Position numbers and translations under genes: made by a program
The notes under the pieces: model-generated
The model's database searches: none
What the model was told of the DNA's origin: nothing
Seen by the model: the letters and a program-made list of their open reading frames with translations, nothing else
Part shown: positions 43,161-51,530 of the stretch, piece after piece
Position numbering within the stretch: the stretch's first letter is position 1
Layout: every line of letters begins with the position of its first letter
Assembly: GCA_937892155.1 (NCBI GenBank)
Contig: CALAUG010000006.1
Location: 1 to 54,968, forward strand
DNA length: 54,968 bases
Direction: 5' to 3'
Source of the DNA: an uncultured Bacteroidales bacterium
Lineage (GTDB): Bacteria; Bacteroidota; Bacteroidia; Bacteroidales; UBA1715

Positions 43161-45614
43161 TTAGTTATACTGTCTTGGTTGAGCTTCAAACAGCGTAGAG
43201 ATTAGGTTTGCTTGGTCTCTAAAGGTTTTACATTTTACTTTCTCTTGGACAGATATAGCATGAATTCTGAGATTAGATAATGTCAATAATGCAACCGAAT
43301 CTTCTTCGTATTCATCTTCAAATGGGAACGGAGTTTCTACTGGCTCATCTATATTGATAGTATCCCAACATGGCAATCTGTACCATGTATCTTTTCCACG
43401 ATATTGGGCTAATGAATGCTTGTCGTAGGACAACGAGAACCACCACCACCTGTCAGCATTGGCTAAGACCTTATTATGGACTCGTTTCAAAATCATATCT
43501 GATGAGTTACCTGGCAGAGAGATAAACTTGGTGTGGCGTTCAAATGTAATTGGACTGTCAAATCTGCTCCATTTGTCTTGTTTGTAGAGTTGCATAACGC
43601 ATGGGTAATCTGGGTGGATGCCAGTTAAATCATAGTCTTTATCAAATCTTACATCGCAGAACGGCATATCTACATCCATAAACCATGGGTATTGTTGGTA
43701 GTTCATTTCCATATCCCATACGAGACATTTGCGTTTACCGTCAATTTTGTCTACATAGTTGAAGTATAACTTGTTATCATACCCCCATAGTTTTCGTGGC
43801 TTATCCATATCTACACGCTCAATATGGCTATCTACGGATGCTGGTATTTTATTCCACAGTGCACCAGTAAAGCGGCGAATACCCTCATTTTGGTCGAAGC
43901 TGTAAAGAATACCTTTATAGTTTACGATGTCTCCCTGAGCCTCAATGCCAATACCATCAGTGAATGTCGAAATCTGTTGCGGTGTTTCGTTTTCTACTGA
44001 TGAATTGCTCGTATATAGGCTTACGAAATGTTCACCAGCGATACACAGTGTGTCGCTCTGATATTCTACAATATCAATAATTTTGTTAAGCGATGTCGAC
44101 AATGGAGAAGTCGATGGGGAGTAAAATCTATAAGGGTAGCTATCGAAATCTGGACCAATGGAAGCAATCTCCGAATAATTGATTAGGTTCGGGTCTGTCT
44201 TAAATCCAGAAAGGTAAATTCGGTTATTGTGGAGTGTTATGACTGACGCACCAATTACTGGTCGGTTGTCTGAATAACTTGCCGTTACGCTAGCTTCGGT
44301 CTCCCCTGATGCCATAGAATAGATGATAGTGATATGCCCACCTTCTGTGTAGTTCCCAGAAATAGTAATACCCAAGGTAGACAAATTAACTGTTGCACCA
44401 CTAAGCTGCCAAGAACCAGAGCGATAGTAGATATTATAAGTTCCAGAAGCTGTAGCTACGCCAGATGCTTGCCATGTCGCTAGGTTTACGCTAACTTGAA
44501 TATCATCTGCTACAGTTGAGTCGAACTGAATGCTTGTCCAATCTCCGATGCGGAATTTCTGTAGTGGAGAATAGCCATCGACATAATATACATAATCTGC
44601 AGCTTGGACAATGTTCAGTCTCTCTACTCTACCATCAACGGTTAGATCGGTACCTTGGACAAATTGGTTCATCTGTTTATCATAGATAAGTATCTCGGCA
44701 GAAGATGTGCTTTTGGCACAGTATATATCATATCTATATCCATCTAGTGATATCAACGCACCATTCTTTTCATTTTCTGTTCGGTTGGTCGGTACGGATT
44801 CCCAGTTGTTATAGATTAAGCCGATAAGCGGACGATATGGAAGTCTGTTATAGTCGTAGGTTTCTTTTGCTGGAACATTCTTGTCTCCGAGTTTATACAC
44901 ACAGGCAGAGTGGTTGCCTAAACCAGTAGCAGCGATTTCAATCTTTTTCCCAGTGTTGAATGGGTTTTCTGAGCGTTCTTCAGAGATTTCGTCCCATATC
45001 TCCATACGAACGAATAAAGTATTTATAGAGTTAGCATTGGCTGAAAATACCTTCGAGCTATACACTTTCAAGTGTTGAAAATAGTCAGCAGATACTTTTC
45101 TTAAATCAACTGCCGTCTCATAAAGTGGGGCACCACCATCAGTAGCTGAGAAATATATAGACAATATCCCAGTACACCTGTCTGGGTTGCGGATTTCTAT
45201 TGTATTGCCAACAATTTTTCCGTTGTATGGGATATCAAACTTAATTTGTTTGCCTTGCCAAAGCTCAATATACCCTTGGATATCCGAGTCAGTAAAATCG
45301 TTTTCCTCATCGTGGATAGATAGTAATCTCTCGATACCTTGGACAGATGCGGAATTGCAACGTTGTGTGGTAAGGTTGTCTGAATTGTAACGACCATTGA
45401 TATAGTATGGACTAGAATACGGTGAGCTATTTACATCATCAGATACGGTGTCCAGACCGAAGTTTTTATCAATGGAAAGACCATCGTGGACTCTTCTTGA
45501 TGTTCGGGTTGGGTAATCGTTACGAGTATATGCCCCTGGGTATAATTTATTATTTGAGTAATATCCAGGAACTCTGTTGGTAGTATGTGAATTGTTCTGA
45601 TATCTGAGAGCCAT
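43161..45614 (-). CDS. Probable tail nozzle / tail stabilisation protein (podovirus type)
   Basis: The largest phage gene in view, 817 residues. Beta-rich blades across the middle include HNNRIYLSGFKTDPNLINYSE. That resembles nozzle proteins of short-tailed phages (T7 gp12/P22 gp10-like), which often contain such a 'gNRLy.sG...p..v.~S' line. It directly follows a gene resembling an adaptor (gp11/gp4-like), the usual order. AGGAGAGATGTAAT precedes the ATG. Assignment is by pattern and context. Confidence 0.6.
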   Translation of the reverse strand: MALRYQNNSHTTNRVPGYYSNNKLYPGAYTRNDYPTRTSRRVHDGLSIDKNFGLDTVSDDVNSSPYSSPYYINGRYNSDNLTTQRCNSASVQGIERLLSIHDEENDFTDSDIQGYIELWQGKQIKFDIPYNGKIVGNTIEIRNPDRCTGILSIYFSATDGGAPLYETAVDLRKVSADYFQHLKVYSSKVFSANANSINTLFVRMEIWDEISEERSENPFNTGKKIEIAATGLGNHSACVYKLGDKNVPAKETYDYNRLPYRPLIGLIYNNWESVPTNRTENEKNGALISLDGYRYDIYCAKSTSSAEILIYDKQMNQFVQGTDLTVDGRVERLNIVQAADYVYYVDGYSPLQKFRIGDWTSIQFDSTVADDIQVSVNLATWQASGVATASGTYNIYYRSGSWQLSGATVNLSTLGITISGNYTEGGHITIIYSMASGETEASVTASYSDNRPVIGASVITLHNNRIYLSGFKTDPNLINYSEIASIGPDFDSYPYRFYSPSTSPLSTSLNKIIDIVEYQSDTLCIAGEHFVSLYTSNSSVENETPQQISTFTDGIGIEAQGDIVNYKGILYSFDQNEGIRRFTGALWNKIPASVDSHIERVDMDKPRKLWGYDNKLYFNYVDKIDGKRKCLVWDMEMNYQQYPWFMDVDMPFCDVRFDKDYDLTGIHPDYPCVMQLYKQDKWSRFDSPITFERHTKFISLPGNSSDMILKRVHNKVLANADRWWWFSLSYDKHSLAQYRGKDTWYRLPCWDTINIDEPVETPFPFEDEYEEDSVALLTLSNLRIHAISVQEKVKCKTFRDQANLISTLFEAQPRQYN

Positions 45615-45615
45615 A

Positions 45616-46290
45616 TTACATCTCTCCTAAGATAGTATATTCTTCTGTGCCCCAACGCTTGTTAAGCATCTGAATTGCCTCTGGCAACATCTTGTTATCC
45701 ATATAATCGGTGAATGCTCCAGCAAAAGCCAAATCATCGCTTTCTTCAAACCACACTTTGCGTAGTGTATGGAGAACCAGGTTCTCGATAGGAGCTGAGA
45801 TTTCAATTTCATCGTCCATTGAAGTTACTGGCATTGGATATCCAAAAGCAATGTAATCAATAATAATCGGGACATTGGACGGTCTGTCTAATACTAGATA
45901 GATGTTATCGTCTTCCTGCTCAATAGTATATTCGCAAGGAGTGCCAGATTTTTTCAAAGCAATTAAACCATTCTTAGCATAAAATTCCTGTGGGTCTCTG
46001 TGGCAAACATTTAATCTGCACGGTTCTCCACCAGTAGATGTGTAGAAGTTTAACATCGGAATATCCGACAGTCTTCTGAACCCAGCATTGAGAGGCCATT
46101 TATAGTGGTCTTTTGCGTCTAGGTTGAATTGCAAGTGCTTCGAGAAAGCCTTGTCTAGTTTTGGTACTGAAGGCAATGAATTGAAGGCCCAGTTTAATCC
46201 ATTGATTAGGAATTCGTCTGGCGTGTCTTCAGATGTATCACCAGCCAAGAGCCTGAACTTCTTTGAGAAGTCACGAACAGTATATTTCAT
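45616..46290 (-). CDS. Probable head-tail adaptor (tail tubular protein A-like)
   Basis: It has 224 residues. The N-terminal helical part (INGLNWAFNSLPSVPKLDK) and the later DEIEISAPIENLVLHTLRKVW segment resemble adaptor proteins that join portal and nozzle in podoviruses. The stop is immediately followed by the nozzle ATG (TAATATG). No portal, terminase or capsid gene is in the window. Confidence 0.5.
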   Translation of the reverse strand: MKYTVRDFSKKFRLLAGDTSEDTPDEFLINGLNWAFNSLPSVPKLDKAFSKHLQFNLDAKDHYKWPLNAGFRRLSDIPMLNFYTSTGGEPCRLNVCHRDPQEFYAKNGLIALKKSGTPCEYTIEQEDDNIYLVLDRPSNVPIIIDYIAFGYPMPVTSMDDEIEISAPIENLVLHTLRKVWFEESDDLAFAGAFTDYMDNKMLPEAIQMLNKRWGTEEYTILGEM

Positions 46291-46304
46291 ACTCTAATAA
46301 TAAC

Positions 46305-46727
46305 TTATGAAATAGGGTTTTTACATTTTTTCCTAAAGCTCGCTCTCTCTTGTTCGGTTAAGTTCTCTATTGGAATATAAAAATAATTATTCGTTATTGT
46401 ATCTCCCAACCCCTTTTTCTTTGCCCACATGTACATTTTATAATCGTAGTCGGATACTTGGTAGCACTGCTTATTATCGTGTTCAATAAGCCTCGTAGTT
46501 TCATATACTTCATTGAACGGTTGCGGTTCATCCATATCCTTGACTCGATAATATAGACGGAACATGAATTGATATACGTCGAAAAAGAGTTTTGCTGGAT
46601 CTGTCTCTTCTTCGGCGATAGTAAAGGCATCAGTGACTACCTTAGCAAGCTCTGACCAGTTCATCTTGTCAGCTATTTCACCAATCTGCTCCACTTTTTT
46701 AGTGATACATCCCCAGTTCTCTTCCAT
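46305..46727 (-). CDS. Phage protein of unknown function
   Basis: It has 140 residues, acidic and helical, rich in aromatic residues in the middle (FFDVYQFMFRLYYRVKDMD). No motif recognised. It overlaps the upstream gene's stop by one base and precedes the adaptor gene. Confidence 0.45.
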   Translation of the reverse strand: MEENWGCITKKVEQIGEIADKMNWSELAKVVTDAFTIAEEETDPAKLFFDVYQFMFRLYYRVKDMDEPQPFNEVYETTRLIEHDNKQCYQVSDYDYKMYMWAKKKGLGDTITNNYFYIPIENLTEQERASFRKKCKNPIS

Positions 46728-47014
46728 TACTGCTCCTCTTTAAGTTCTTTATTTTTTTCGGCGAAATGATTTGCTATAGCCTTCCCTACTATCTTCATAT
46801 TCTTAGCACACTTCTTAGTGTAGTCACGCTCAAATCGCACATCAATATTGTAGTCATTATCCAGTCGCTCTTGTATCCAATCGTTTCGCTTAGCAGTGAA
46901 ATCCCTGACACAAGATTTCGTGATAAGTTTTACTAGCTCGATAACGGTGTCAGCATTAATAAATACTTCACCGTTATTTTTGTCTATTATTGCGTTAGTC
47001 TTTCGTTTTCTCAT
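46727..47014 (-). CDS. Small basic phage protein, unknown function
   Basis: It has 95 residues, Lys/Asn/Asp-rich, predicted helical. No motif. Start and stop overlap neighbours by 4 bases and 1 base, so it belongs to the tightly packed minus-strand unit. Confidence 0.45.
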   Translation of the reverse strand: MRKRKTNAIIDKNNGEVFINADTVIELVKLITKSCVRDFTAKRNDWIQERLDNDYNIDVRFERDYTKKCAKNMKIVGKAIANHFAEKNKELKEEQ

Positions 47015-47217
47015 TCTTCATCTCCAAAAATATCTGTGTCTTTTACGATTTTGAAACTACCTGAAATGTCATAGTCATAGCCAACATGTTTCCTGAAGTT
47101 CATTCTTCCATTATTGACGAATATATCTAAATCTTTATCAGAGATATTATTATGTGTTATATCTTCAAGTATAAATTTGATTGCTGGTTTTAGTTCCTGT
47201 AATTCCTTTTTACTCAT
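47011..47217 (-). CDS. Small phage protein, unknown function
   Basis: It has 68 residues (KKELQELKPAIKFILEDI at the start). No motif. ATGA-type overlap with the upstream gene and a 4-base overlap with the downstream one indicate translational coupling. Confidence 0.45.
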   Translation of the reverse strand: MSKKELQELKPAIKFILEDITHNNISDKDLDIFVNNGRMNFRKHVGYDYDISGSFKIVKDTDIFGDEE

Positions 47218-47705
47218 TCTTCATCTCCAGTAAATAGTAGGTCTAGGTCTTTTCTTGTTTCGTCACTAATCCTCATAGTTATAGGCCCTTGTTTATCAAA
47301 GAATTTTTCTGGCACTTTAACATCTAATTCTCGCATTGCCATATTCCAACCACAAATTTTGAAATCTTTATCTTGTAGCCTTTTCCAAGCCTTGAGTTTC
47401 TCTACTGCTCGCTCGGCTTCTTCTTTGGTTGAAAAATAGTTTCCCATTTGTTTTCTATCATCGTCATATTTTCCCCATTTTTTCAAAGAAAAACCTCTGT
47501 GCACGACTTCGCCAAGAGAAGTAATATACCAATAAATGTTCGGTTCTTCGTAATCCTCCCACTCCTCACAAAGTTCGGCGAGAGAGTTATATTCACAAGG
47601 TGGTTGGTCTTCTTCAGCAAATACTAATTCTATTGAGCAATTACTACCACAACGATAAGTTTCTGCTGTTACGATTTTCCCTGTCTTTTTATTCTTGAGT
47701 TTCAT
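47214..47705 (-). CDS. Phage accessory protein with WYITSLGEV / KEEAERAVEKL pattern
   Basis: It has 163 residues. The stretch YWYITSLGEVVHRGFSLKKW, then GNYFSTKEEAERAVEKLKAWKRL, is a recurring accessory type in phages of Firmicutes-like hosts. That is family memory, not a search. Function unknown. It overlaps the upstream zinc-ribbon gene by 17 bases. Confidence 0.55.
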   Translation of the reverse strand: MKLKNKKTGKIVTAETYRCGSNCSIELVFAEEDQPPCEYNSLAELCEEWEDYEEPNIYWYITSLGEVVHRGFSLKKWGKYDDDRKQMGNYFSTKEEAERAVEKLKAWKRLQDKDFKICGWNMAMRELDVKVPEKFFDKQGPITMRISDETRKDLDLLFTGDEE

Positions 47706-47964
47706 TTTTTTCCTCTCCTAGTAATGTGTAATATTCATTTCTTAGCTCAATATATTCTTTAGCTAGTTCTTCAAATGTTAGTGTTGGATAGCATCCGCAA
47801 TATGGGCAGACATCATCATACATATCTGGGTCGCTTTTCCAATACTTACCTGTATAAAATAAATGGTCGCAGTTAACACAGAAGTATCGTGGTGGTTTAT
47901 TGTTCATTCTTGTATGCCACTTATTCTTCCACGGAAAGTTGCCACATTTTCTTGAGTGTTTCAT
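47689..47964 (-). CDS. Zinc-ribbon phage protein
   Basis: It has 91 residues with two cysteine knuckles, FCVNCDH and CPYCGCYP, spaced 28 residues, as in a rubredoxin-like or ribbon zinc fold. The N-terminus is basic. No enzymatic motif. It overlaps the upstream gene by ATGA. Confidence 0.5.
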   Translation of the reverse strand: MKHSRKCGNFPWKNKWHTRMNNKPPRYFCVNCDHLFYTGKYWKSDPDMYDDVCPYCGCYPTLTFEELAKEYIELRNEYYTLLGEEKNETQE

Positions 47965-48329
47965 TCATCTACCTCACAACTTTCCTTTATTCTCACTGGA
48001 GCAGGACACTCCGTCCAGAATGGAGATAAAGAGAACACTCCATCCCATTCAAGTCTTACTTTTTTTCCAATAACGTCTTTGAATTTTTGCTCATCAGAAG
48101 TAGCCGCACATCCTCCATAAGTATTGCTAGAGTCTGCCGAGTCTTTTGCTTTCACAAAAACTCTATCTCCTATTCGTTCAGTTTGGACTATATAAGCGTC
48201 CATTCCTCCACTACCATGAGCCCGAATACTACATAAACATAAAAATCCATATACGATTAAAGCTACCGCTCCGACAACTATTGCAATAGTAATTACCCGA
48301 ACTATTATGTCTTTTAACAATTCTTTCAT
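47961..48329 (-). CDS. Membrane-anchored phage protein
   Basis: It has 122 residues with one strong N-terminal helix (about 10-33; TIAIVVGAVALIVYGFLCL). An extracytoplasmic beta-type domain follows (DRVFVKAKDSADSS, KKVRLEWDGVFSL). Function unknown. Start overlaps the small upstream gene by 4 bases. Confidence 0.5.
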   Translation of the reverse strand: MKELLKDIIVRVITIAIVVGAVALIVYGFLCLCSIRAHGSGGMDAYIVQTERIGDRVFVKAKDSADSSNTYGGCAATSDEQKFKDVIGKKVRLEWDGVFSLSPFWTECPAPVRIKESCEVDE

Positions 48330-48487
48330 CCATCTACCTCCATACTTTCCTTTGCCTTTTTATTTAACTCTAGGGCTTGCTCTACTGTGAGATTACCCCA
48401 CTGTTTGATGTCATAGCCTGCATCAGGACACCAACCATGCTCTTCCTCGAAGTCATTGGCGAATTTATCTCTGTCGAAGTCAGTCAT
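48326..48487 (-). CDS. Small acidic phage protein (53 aa)
   Basis: The frame runs MTDFDRDKFANDFEEEHGWC to SMEVDG. A strong SD, AGGAGATAATT, precedes the ATG. Its stop overlaps the next ATG (ATGA), and the upstream gene ends 2 bases before it. Spacing and SD make it credible despite its size. No family known. Confidence 0.6.
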   Translation of the reverse strand: MTDFDRDKFANDFEEEHGWCPDAGYDIKQWGNLTVEQALELNKKAKESMEVDG

Positions 48488-48489
48488 AA

Positions 48490-48918
48490 TTATCTCCTAA
48501 ACCAGCGAGAGAAAAAGCCTTTCTTCTCTACTTTCACTGGCTCATTTATTTTTTTCTCATATTCTCGCAAGTCTTCAATAAGTTCATCATTTTCCGTTTT
48601 CGCTTTAACTTTAGGGGCTTTTGGCTTCAATGGAGTTTTGCTCTTTGCTTTTTCAAACTCTAGATGTTGCGATAACTCGTTGTGGTTTTTGTTGTAATTT
48701 TTTCTGCGAGTTTCTAGATCCTTTTTACCATCAAGGCTTCTACTACTAATACTTCCACCTTTTTTGCCAGCTAATTTAGCTAGCTCTGGATAAGCCTTAA
48801 ATCCACCGTCATGACCATTCAATCCACCTTTACGCCCAATCTCTTTGTAAAAGTTTTCTCCATATTTAGCTTTATTGGTTGCTGCAGCTTTGGCCGCTCC
48901 TGCTTTTGTGCCAGGCAT
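48490..48918 (-). CDS. KGG-repeat (general stress GsiB-like) protein
   Basis: It has 142 residues, strongly basic. The N-terminal half contains TNKAKYGENFYKEIGRKGG and LAGKKGGSIS, like 'KGG' motif stress proteins found in phages and bacteria. The C-terminal half is a Lys/Glu helix ending FFSRWFRR. The ATG at 48918 has GGAGAGAACTAAA before it; the frame's earlier start at 48939 overlaps the upstream gene. Confidence 0.55.
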   Translation of the reverse strand: MPGTKAGAAKAAATNKAKYGENFYKEIGRKGGLNGHDGGFKAYPELAKLAGKKGGSISSRSLDGKKDLETRRKNYNKNHNELSQHLEFEKAKSKTPLKPKAPKVKAKTENDELIEDLREYEKKINEPVKVEKKGFFSRWFRR

Positions 48919-48919
48919 T

Positions 48920-49156
48920 TTAGTTCTCTCCTTCTTCAATTAGATTTAATACTTTTTCAGACTCAATAATGTCTGCGTTTTCTTTCTCGTCACGAGTTTT
49001 AGTTCTTAAAACCTTATCGTAACCTCGCCAACAATCTTCAATCGCATCTATAAGACGATTAAAACCTTGTCGGTCATATTTTTTAACGATATTGATTATC
49101 GTCATGAAGTCCTGCTCTGCGTCAGTCTCTTCTGGTTTATGTTTCTTGAAAAGCAT
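48920..49156 (-). CDS. Small phage protein, unknown function
   Basis: It has 78 residues, acidic and helical (FMTIINIVKKYDRQGFNRLI). It is the first gene after the promoter at 49205-49233 and has the best SD in the window, AAAGGAGGTAACAC. No family known. Confidence 0.5.
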   Translation of the reverse strand: MLFKKHKPEETDAEQDFMTIINIVKKYDRQGFNRLIDAIEDCWRGYDKVLRTKTRDEKENADIIESEKVLNLIEEGEN

Positions 49157-49204
49157 GTGTTACCTCCTTTGCTTTTACTTATTTTTTAATGTCCCCCTAA
49201 TCTG

Positions 49205-49233
49205 ATAATATACCATGAGCACAATAATGTCAA
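49205..49233 (-). promoter_or_regulatory. Phage sigma70-type promoter (TTGACA-17-TATTAT)
   Basis: On the minus strand TTGACA (49233-49228) and TATTAT (49210-49205) are 17 bases apart. The predicted start is followed by TTAGGGGGACATTAAAA, closely matching the leader of the promoter at 52133-52161. It drives the minus-strand small genes below 49.2 kb. Confidence 0.75.
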
Positions 49234-50042
49234 TGCTTATTTTCAATTTCGTCAATTATTTTGTTCAATTCTTCACTAAAAGATAATTTACTATTATTTA
49301 TTCTATTGTTGTCGTTATTCTTCTCCATAGCTTTTTCCCAATCTTCTCTCGTTTCGTATGGGGTTGGGTATTCCACTCCGTCAATAATAAGTTTCCACTT
49401 ATTCCAGTTTTTTCCGCACCAAGACTTTTCGTTGATACGATAAAATTCCATGTCGTATTTCTTTATTAGCCGTTCCATCTCATCGTGTAATTCTGGCTGG
49501 CGTGAGTAGTCCACGAACGTGCTAAAAGCTTTGAGCCTTCGCTTGTGCGTCTTGTTGTAGGCAGAGATGATAGTGAATGCGTTTTCTGCACCATCTAACA
49601 TACTCTGCTTAGTAACATATGGCACACCCCTCTTATACAGAGTTAAGTTGCGGCCAGTGTGAATACCACCGAGATGACAAAGCGGACACAATGCAACTAC
49701 ACGAATAAAAGTTACGGTATGCTCTTTGTAGTTAATATTATATACTTCGTGAGCATGGAGCGTGCTATCGTGGCAATCTTTTCCACAGGCTTCGCAGTGA
49801 TAGTCTGCGTCTGCATAACATTTCTTACGGATTTTATTCCATGCTGATGCCCCGAATATAGTTCTCGGCTGGCATCCTGGTCCTTGTAGTGGCGTAGGAA
49901 TGTTAGGCATTGTTAGCAGCTTTGCTCCGTTCTTCGCTGGAGCATTCCAGAACTTTACTAGCTCAATATCTTTGTTGGTGATAACTGGGCTAACAGTTCT
50001 TTTAGTTTCTAATTCTTCTAAAATTTCATTTATATTTTCCAT
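49230..50042 (-). CDS. HNH-type endonuclease-like phage protein
   Basis: It has 270 residues. The central zinc-HNH region reads HCEACGKDCHDSTLHAHEVY, then VVALCPLCHLGGIH, with two CxxC pairs and His residues. Flanks are charged and unrecognised. It is likely a homing or DNA-processing nuclease. A GGGGAAATAAT site precedes the ATG. It is preceded by a structured noncoding stretch. Its end overlaps the -35 of the next promoter. Confidence 0.65.
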   Translation of the reverse strand: MENINEILEELETKRTVSPVITNKDIELVKFWNAPAKNGAKLLTMPNIPTPLQGPGCQPRTIFGASAWNKIRKKCYADADYHCEACGKDCHDSTLHAHEVYNINYKEHTVTFIRVVALCPLCHLGGIHTGRNLTLYKRGVPYVTKQSMLDGAENAFTIISAYNKTHKRRLKAFSTFVDYSRQPELHDEMERLIKKYDMEFYRINEKSWCGKNWNKWKLIIDGVEYPTPYETREDWEKAMEKNNDNNRINNSKLSFSEELNKIIDEIENKH

Positions 50043-50328
50043 ATTATTTCCCCTTAATGGTAGCTTTAGCTTCTACTGATTTTAACGGTGGAGGACATTC
50101 GCTTTGGCTCATTTAACTTTTCTTAAGAGTGGCAGGGTGCTAGATTCCCTGTGGCTAGCCCACTCTTGTTCTCCTGCTGAGATGGAGTCCCGAAAGGAGA
50201 AAGCTCCATCTCTTATTCAGGCACATGCGAGGCACGGTTATAATTCAACCAAAATAACCTTTTGAGAGTTTTAGTATCTTATGAAATTATCTCCCTTTAA
50301 TGTGGCACTACCAATTTGTTAAGTTATA
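50043..50328 (-). ncRNA. Structured noncoding region before the HNH gene
   Basis: This is a 286-base gap without a full-size gene. An 8-bp stem (50125-50132 with 50160-50167, AAGAGTGG/CCACTCTT) encloses two interleaved 5-bp pairings: CAGGG/CCCTG (50133-50137 with 50047+100=50147-50151) and GCTAG/CTAGC (50139-50143 with 50155-50159). The result is a nested pseudoknot. A second 9-bp stem is at 50179-50187/50204-50212 (GAGATGGAG/CTCCATCTC) with a GAAA-closed inner helix. Farther up, GTTTTAGTAT (50268-50277) and ATACTAAAAC (50326-50335) form a 10-bp inverted repeat. The strand is inferred from the flanking genes. Confidence 0.55.
50044..50112 (-). CDS. Possible 22-codon ORF upstream of the HNH gene
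   Basis: MSQSECPPPLKSVEAKATIK begins it, and it ends 1 base before the ATG of the HNH gene, so it could be a coupled leader. There is no strong SD. It lies just downstream of the pseudoknot element. Weak evidence. Confidence 0.3.
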   Translation of the reverse strand: MSQSECPPPLKSVEAKATIKGK

Positions 50329-50859
50329 CTAAAACGGGATATCTGAGACTTCTTCTTGAGTAAGTTCGATAGCTCCGTCTAAGGCGTTTTCTTTTTTACC
50401 CTCTGGTTTGCTCATTCTAATGCCAGAAGTAAAGTCTGCACGACTATAATCTCCGTCCTCCCAAACTTCGATTTCCACTTCTGGTTTCTTAGAGATGAGC
50501 TTATTCATTGAACCAAGATATGCTTCGGAAATTTGTTCAAAAGTATCATGGTCTTCGCATAGTGCGACTGCTTTTTGTGCCTGGTCTTTGGTTGCTCCAA
50601 ACAAGATAAACAGTTCACGCCAGTGGTAGCGACGCCAGTTCACGCTCTTTGGCTCAGTCTTAGCCGTGAGTGGATGACTAATCTTTGGGAACGAATATTT
50701 ATCGCTATCGTCTGGTTTGAATTCTTCCCACACAGTTCCAGTGCTTGATGTTCTATGTTCAACCTTGCCAATCTTAACTGTGTGAATTCCAGCTGGTGCG
50801 TAGTCTTTATATTTAGAACCAAATTGTTCTTCTAGTTCTACCCAGTTAATGTCAATCAT
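50329..50859 (-). CDS. Putative phage single-stranded DNA-binding protein
   Basis: It has 176 residues. The N-terminal part is beta-like (GIHTVKIGKVEHRTSSTG). The tail after about 160 is acidic and ends EEVSDIPF, resembling the DDIPF tip by which SSB proteins recruit partners. It follows directly on the ATPase gene (1-base overlap), as in phage recombination/replication cassettes. An SSB role is an inference from the tail and context. Confidence 0.5.
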   Translation of the reverse strand: MIDINWVELEEQFGSKYKDYAPAGIHTVKIGKVEHRTSSTGTVWEEFKPDDSDKYSFPKISHPLTAKTEPKSVNWRRYHWRELFILFGATKDQAQKAVALCEDHDTFEQISEAYLGSMNKLISKKPEVEIEVWEDGDYSRADFTSGIRMSKPEGKKENALDGAIELTQEEVSDIPF

Positions 50860-51530
50860 TATTTATCTCCTTTACTATTTAAGTTATAATACCCACGTAT
50901 TTTATTGTCCACGAATTTCAAATCGTTGTCAATCTCCATGTCTTCAAACATTCCCATTGGAGTTTTAGTGACATCACCGCCATCGCTCTGTGTTAGGAAC
51001 ACATGCTTGCCGTTATTAACGGTAGCTCTAAGAACGATAGTAAATAAGCCTTCGATACAGACTTTTTCGTCCAGTAGTTTGCCTATTGTTTTTGGCTTCA
51101 ATTCTCCGAACTCGTTGCGTTCTTCGTGCATAATCAAATAAACAATCTTGTCATCTGGTAAACGATTTTTAATAAACTCTATCAGTGACCAGAAGCGATC
51201 GCCTAATTCGTTATACAGCGAGAACACTGCATTTCCACCACCAGCCTTGCTGTGGTTATTCATAAAGTAGTTTGTTATTAAATATCCAGCATCGTCAATA
51301 ACGATTGCTTTCTTTTCTGTCGCAAAGATTTTCTTTGCAATCTCTGTTGTGTCGTCAGTAGCTACTACCGACTTAAAGTTTTTCTTGAATGGGAGTGGCT
51401 TGTTAATAACATTGATAAGTGCGAGTTCGTCTTCGCTAAAATTGCGAAGAGAAGCCGACTTACCAGAACCACTACGCCCAATCAAAAGAACTGGAAGGCC
51501 TATAATACACCCCCTTTCGAGAAGGACCAA
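50859..51530 (-). CDS. RecA/AAA-like phage ATPase, 5' end altered by HNH insertion
   Basis: Walker A GRSGSGKS (about 18-25) and Walker B KAIVIDDAGY (about 73-82) define a P-loop ATPase of the kind found in phage replication/recombination (Sak4-like or AAA_24). No ATG begins the frame. Candidates are TTG at 51530 with AGGAGG 6 bases upstream, or ATT/ATA just before GLPV (about 51,494) behind AAAGGGGG. GLPV also stands right after the Met of the upstream endonuclease, suggesting that the original start was captured. Confidence 0.7.
   Translation of the reverse strand: MVLLERGCIIGLPVLLIGRSGSGKSASLRNFSEDELALINVINKPLPFKKNFKSVVATDDTTEIAKKIFATEKKAIVIDDAGYLITNYFMNNHSKAGGGNAVFSLYNELGDRFWSLIEFIKNRLPDDKIVYLIMHEERNEFGELKPKTIGKLLDEKVCIEGLFTIVLRATVNNGKHVFLTQSDGGDVTKTPMGMFEDMEIDNDLKFVDNKIRGYYNLNSKGDK

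Noticed and set aside
49230..50212. IscB/omega-RNA-type system (structured RNA beside an HNH protein)
   Set aside because: The HNH protein lacks RuvC-like motifs and is too short; only a loose analogy remains.
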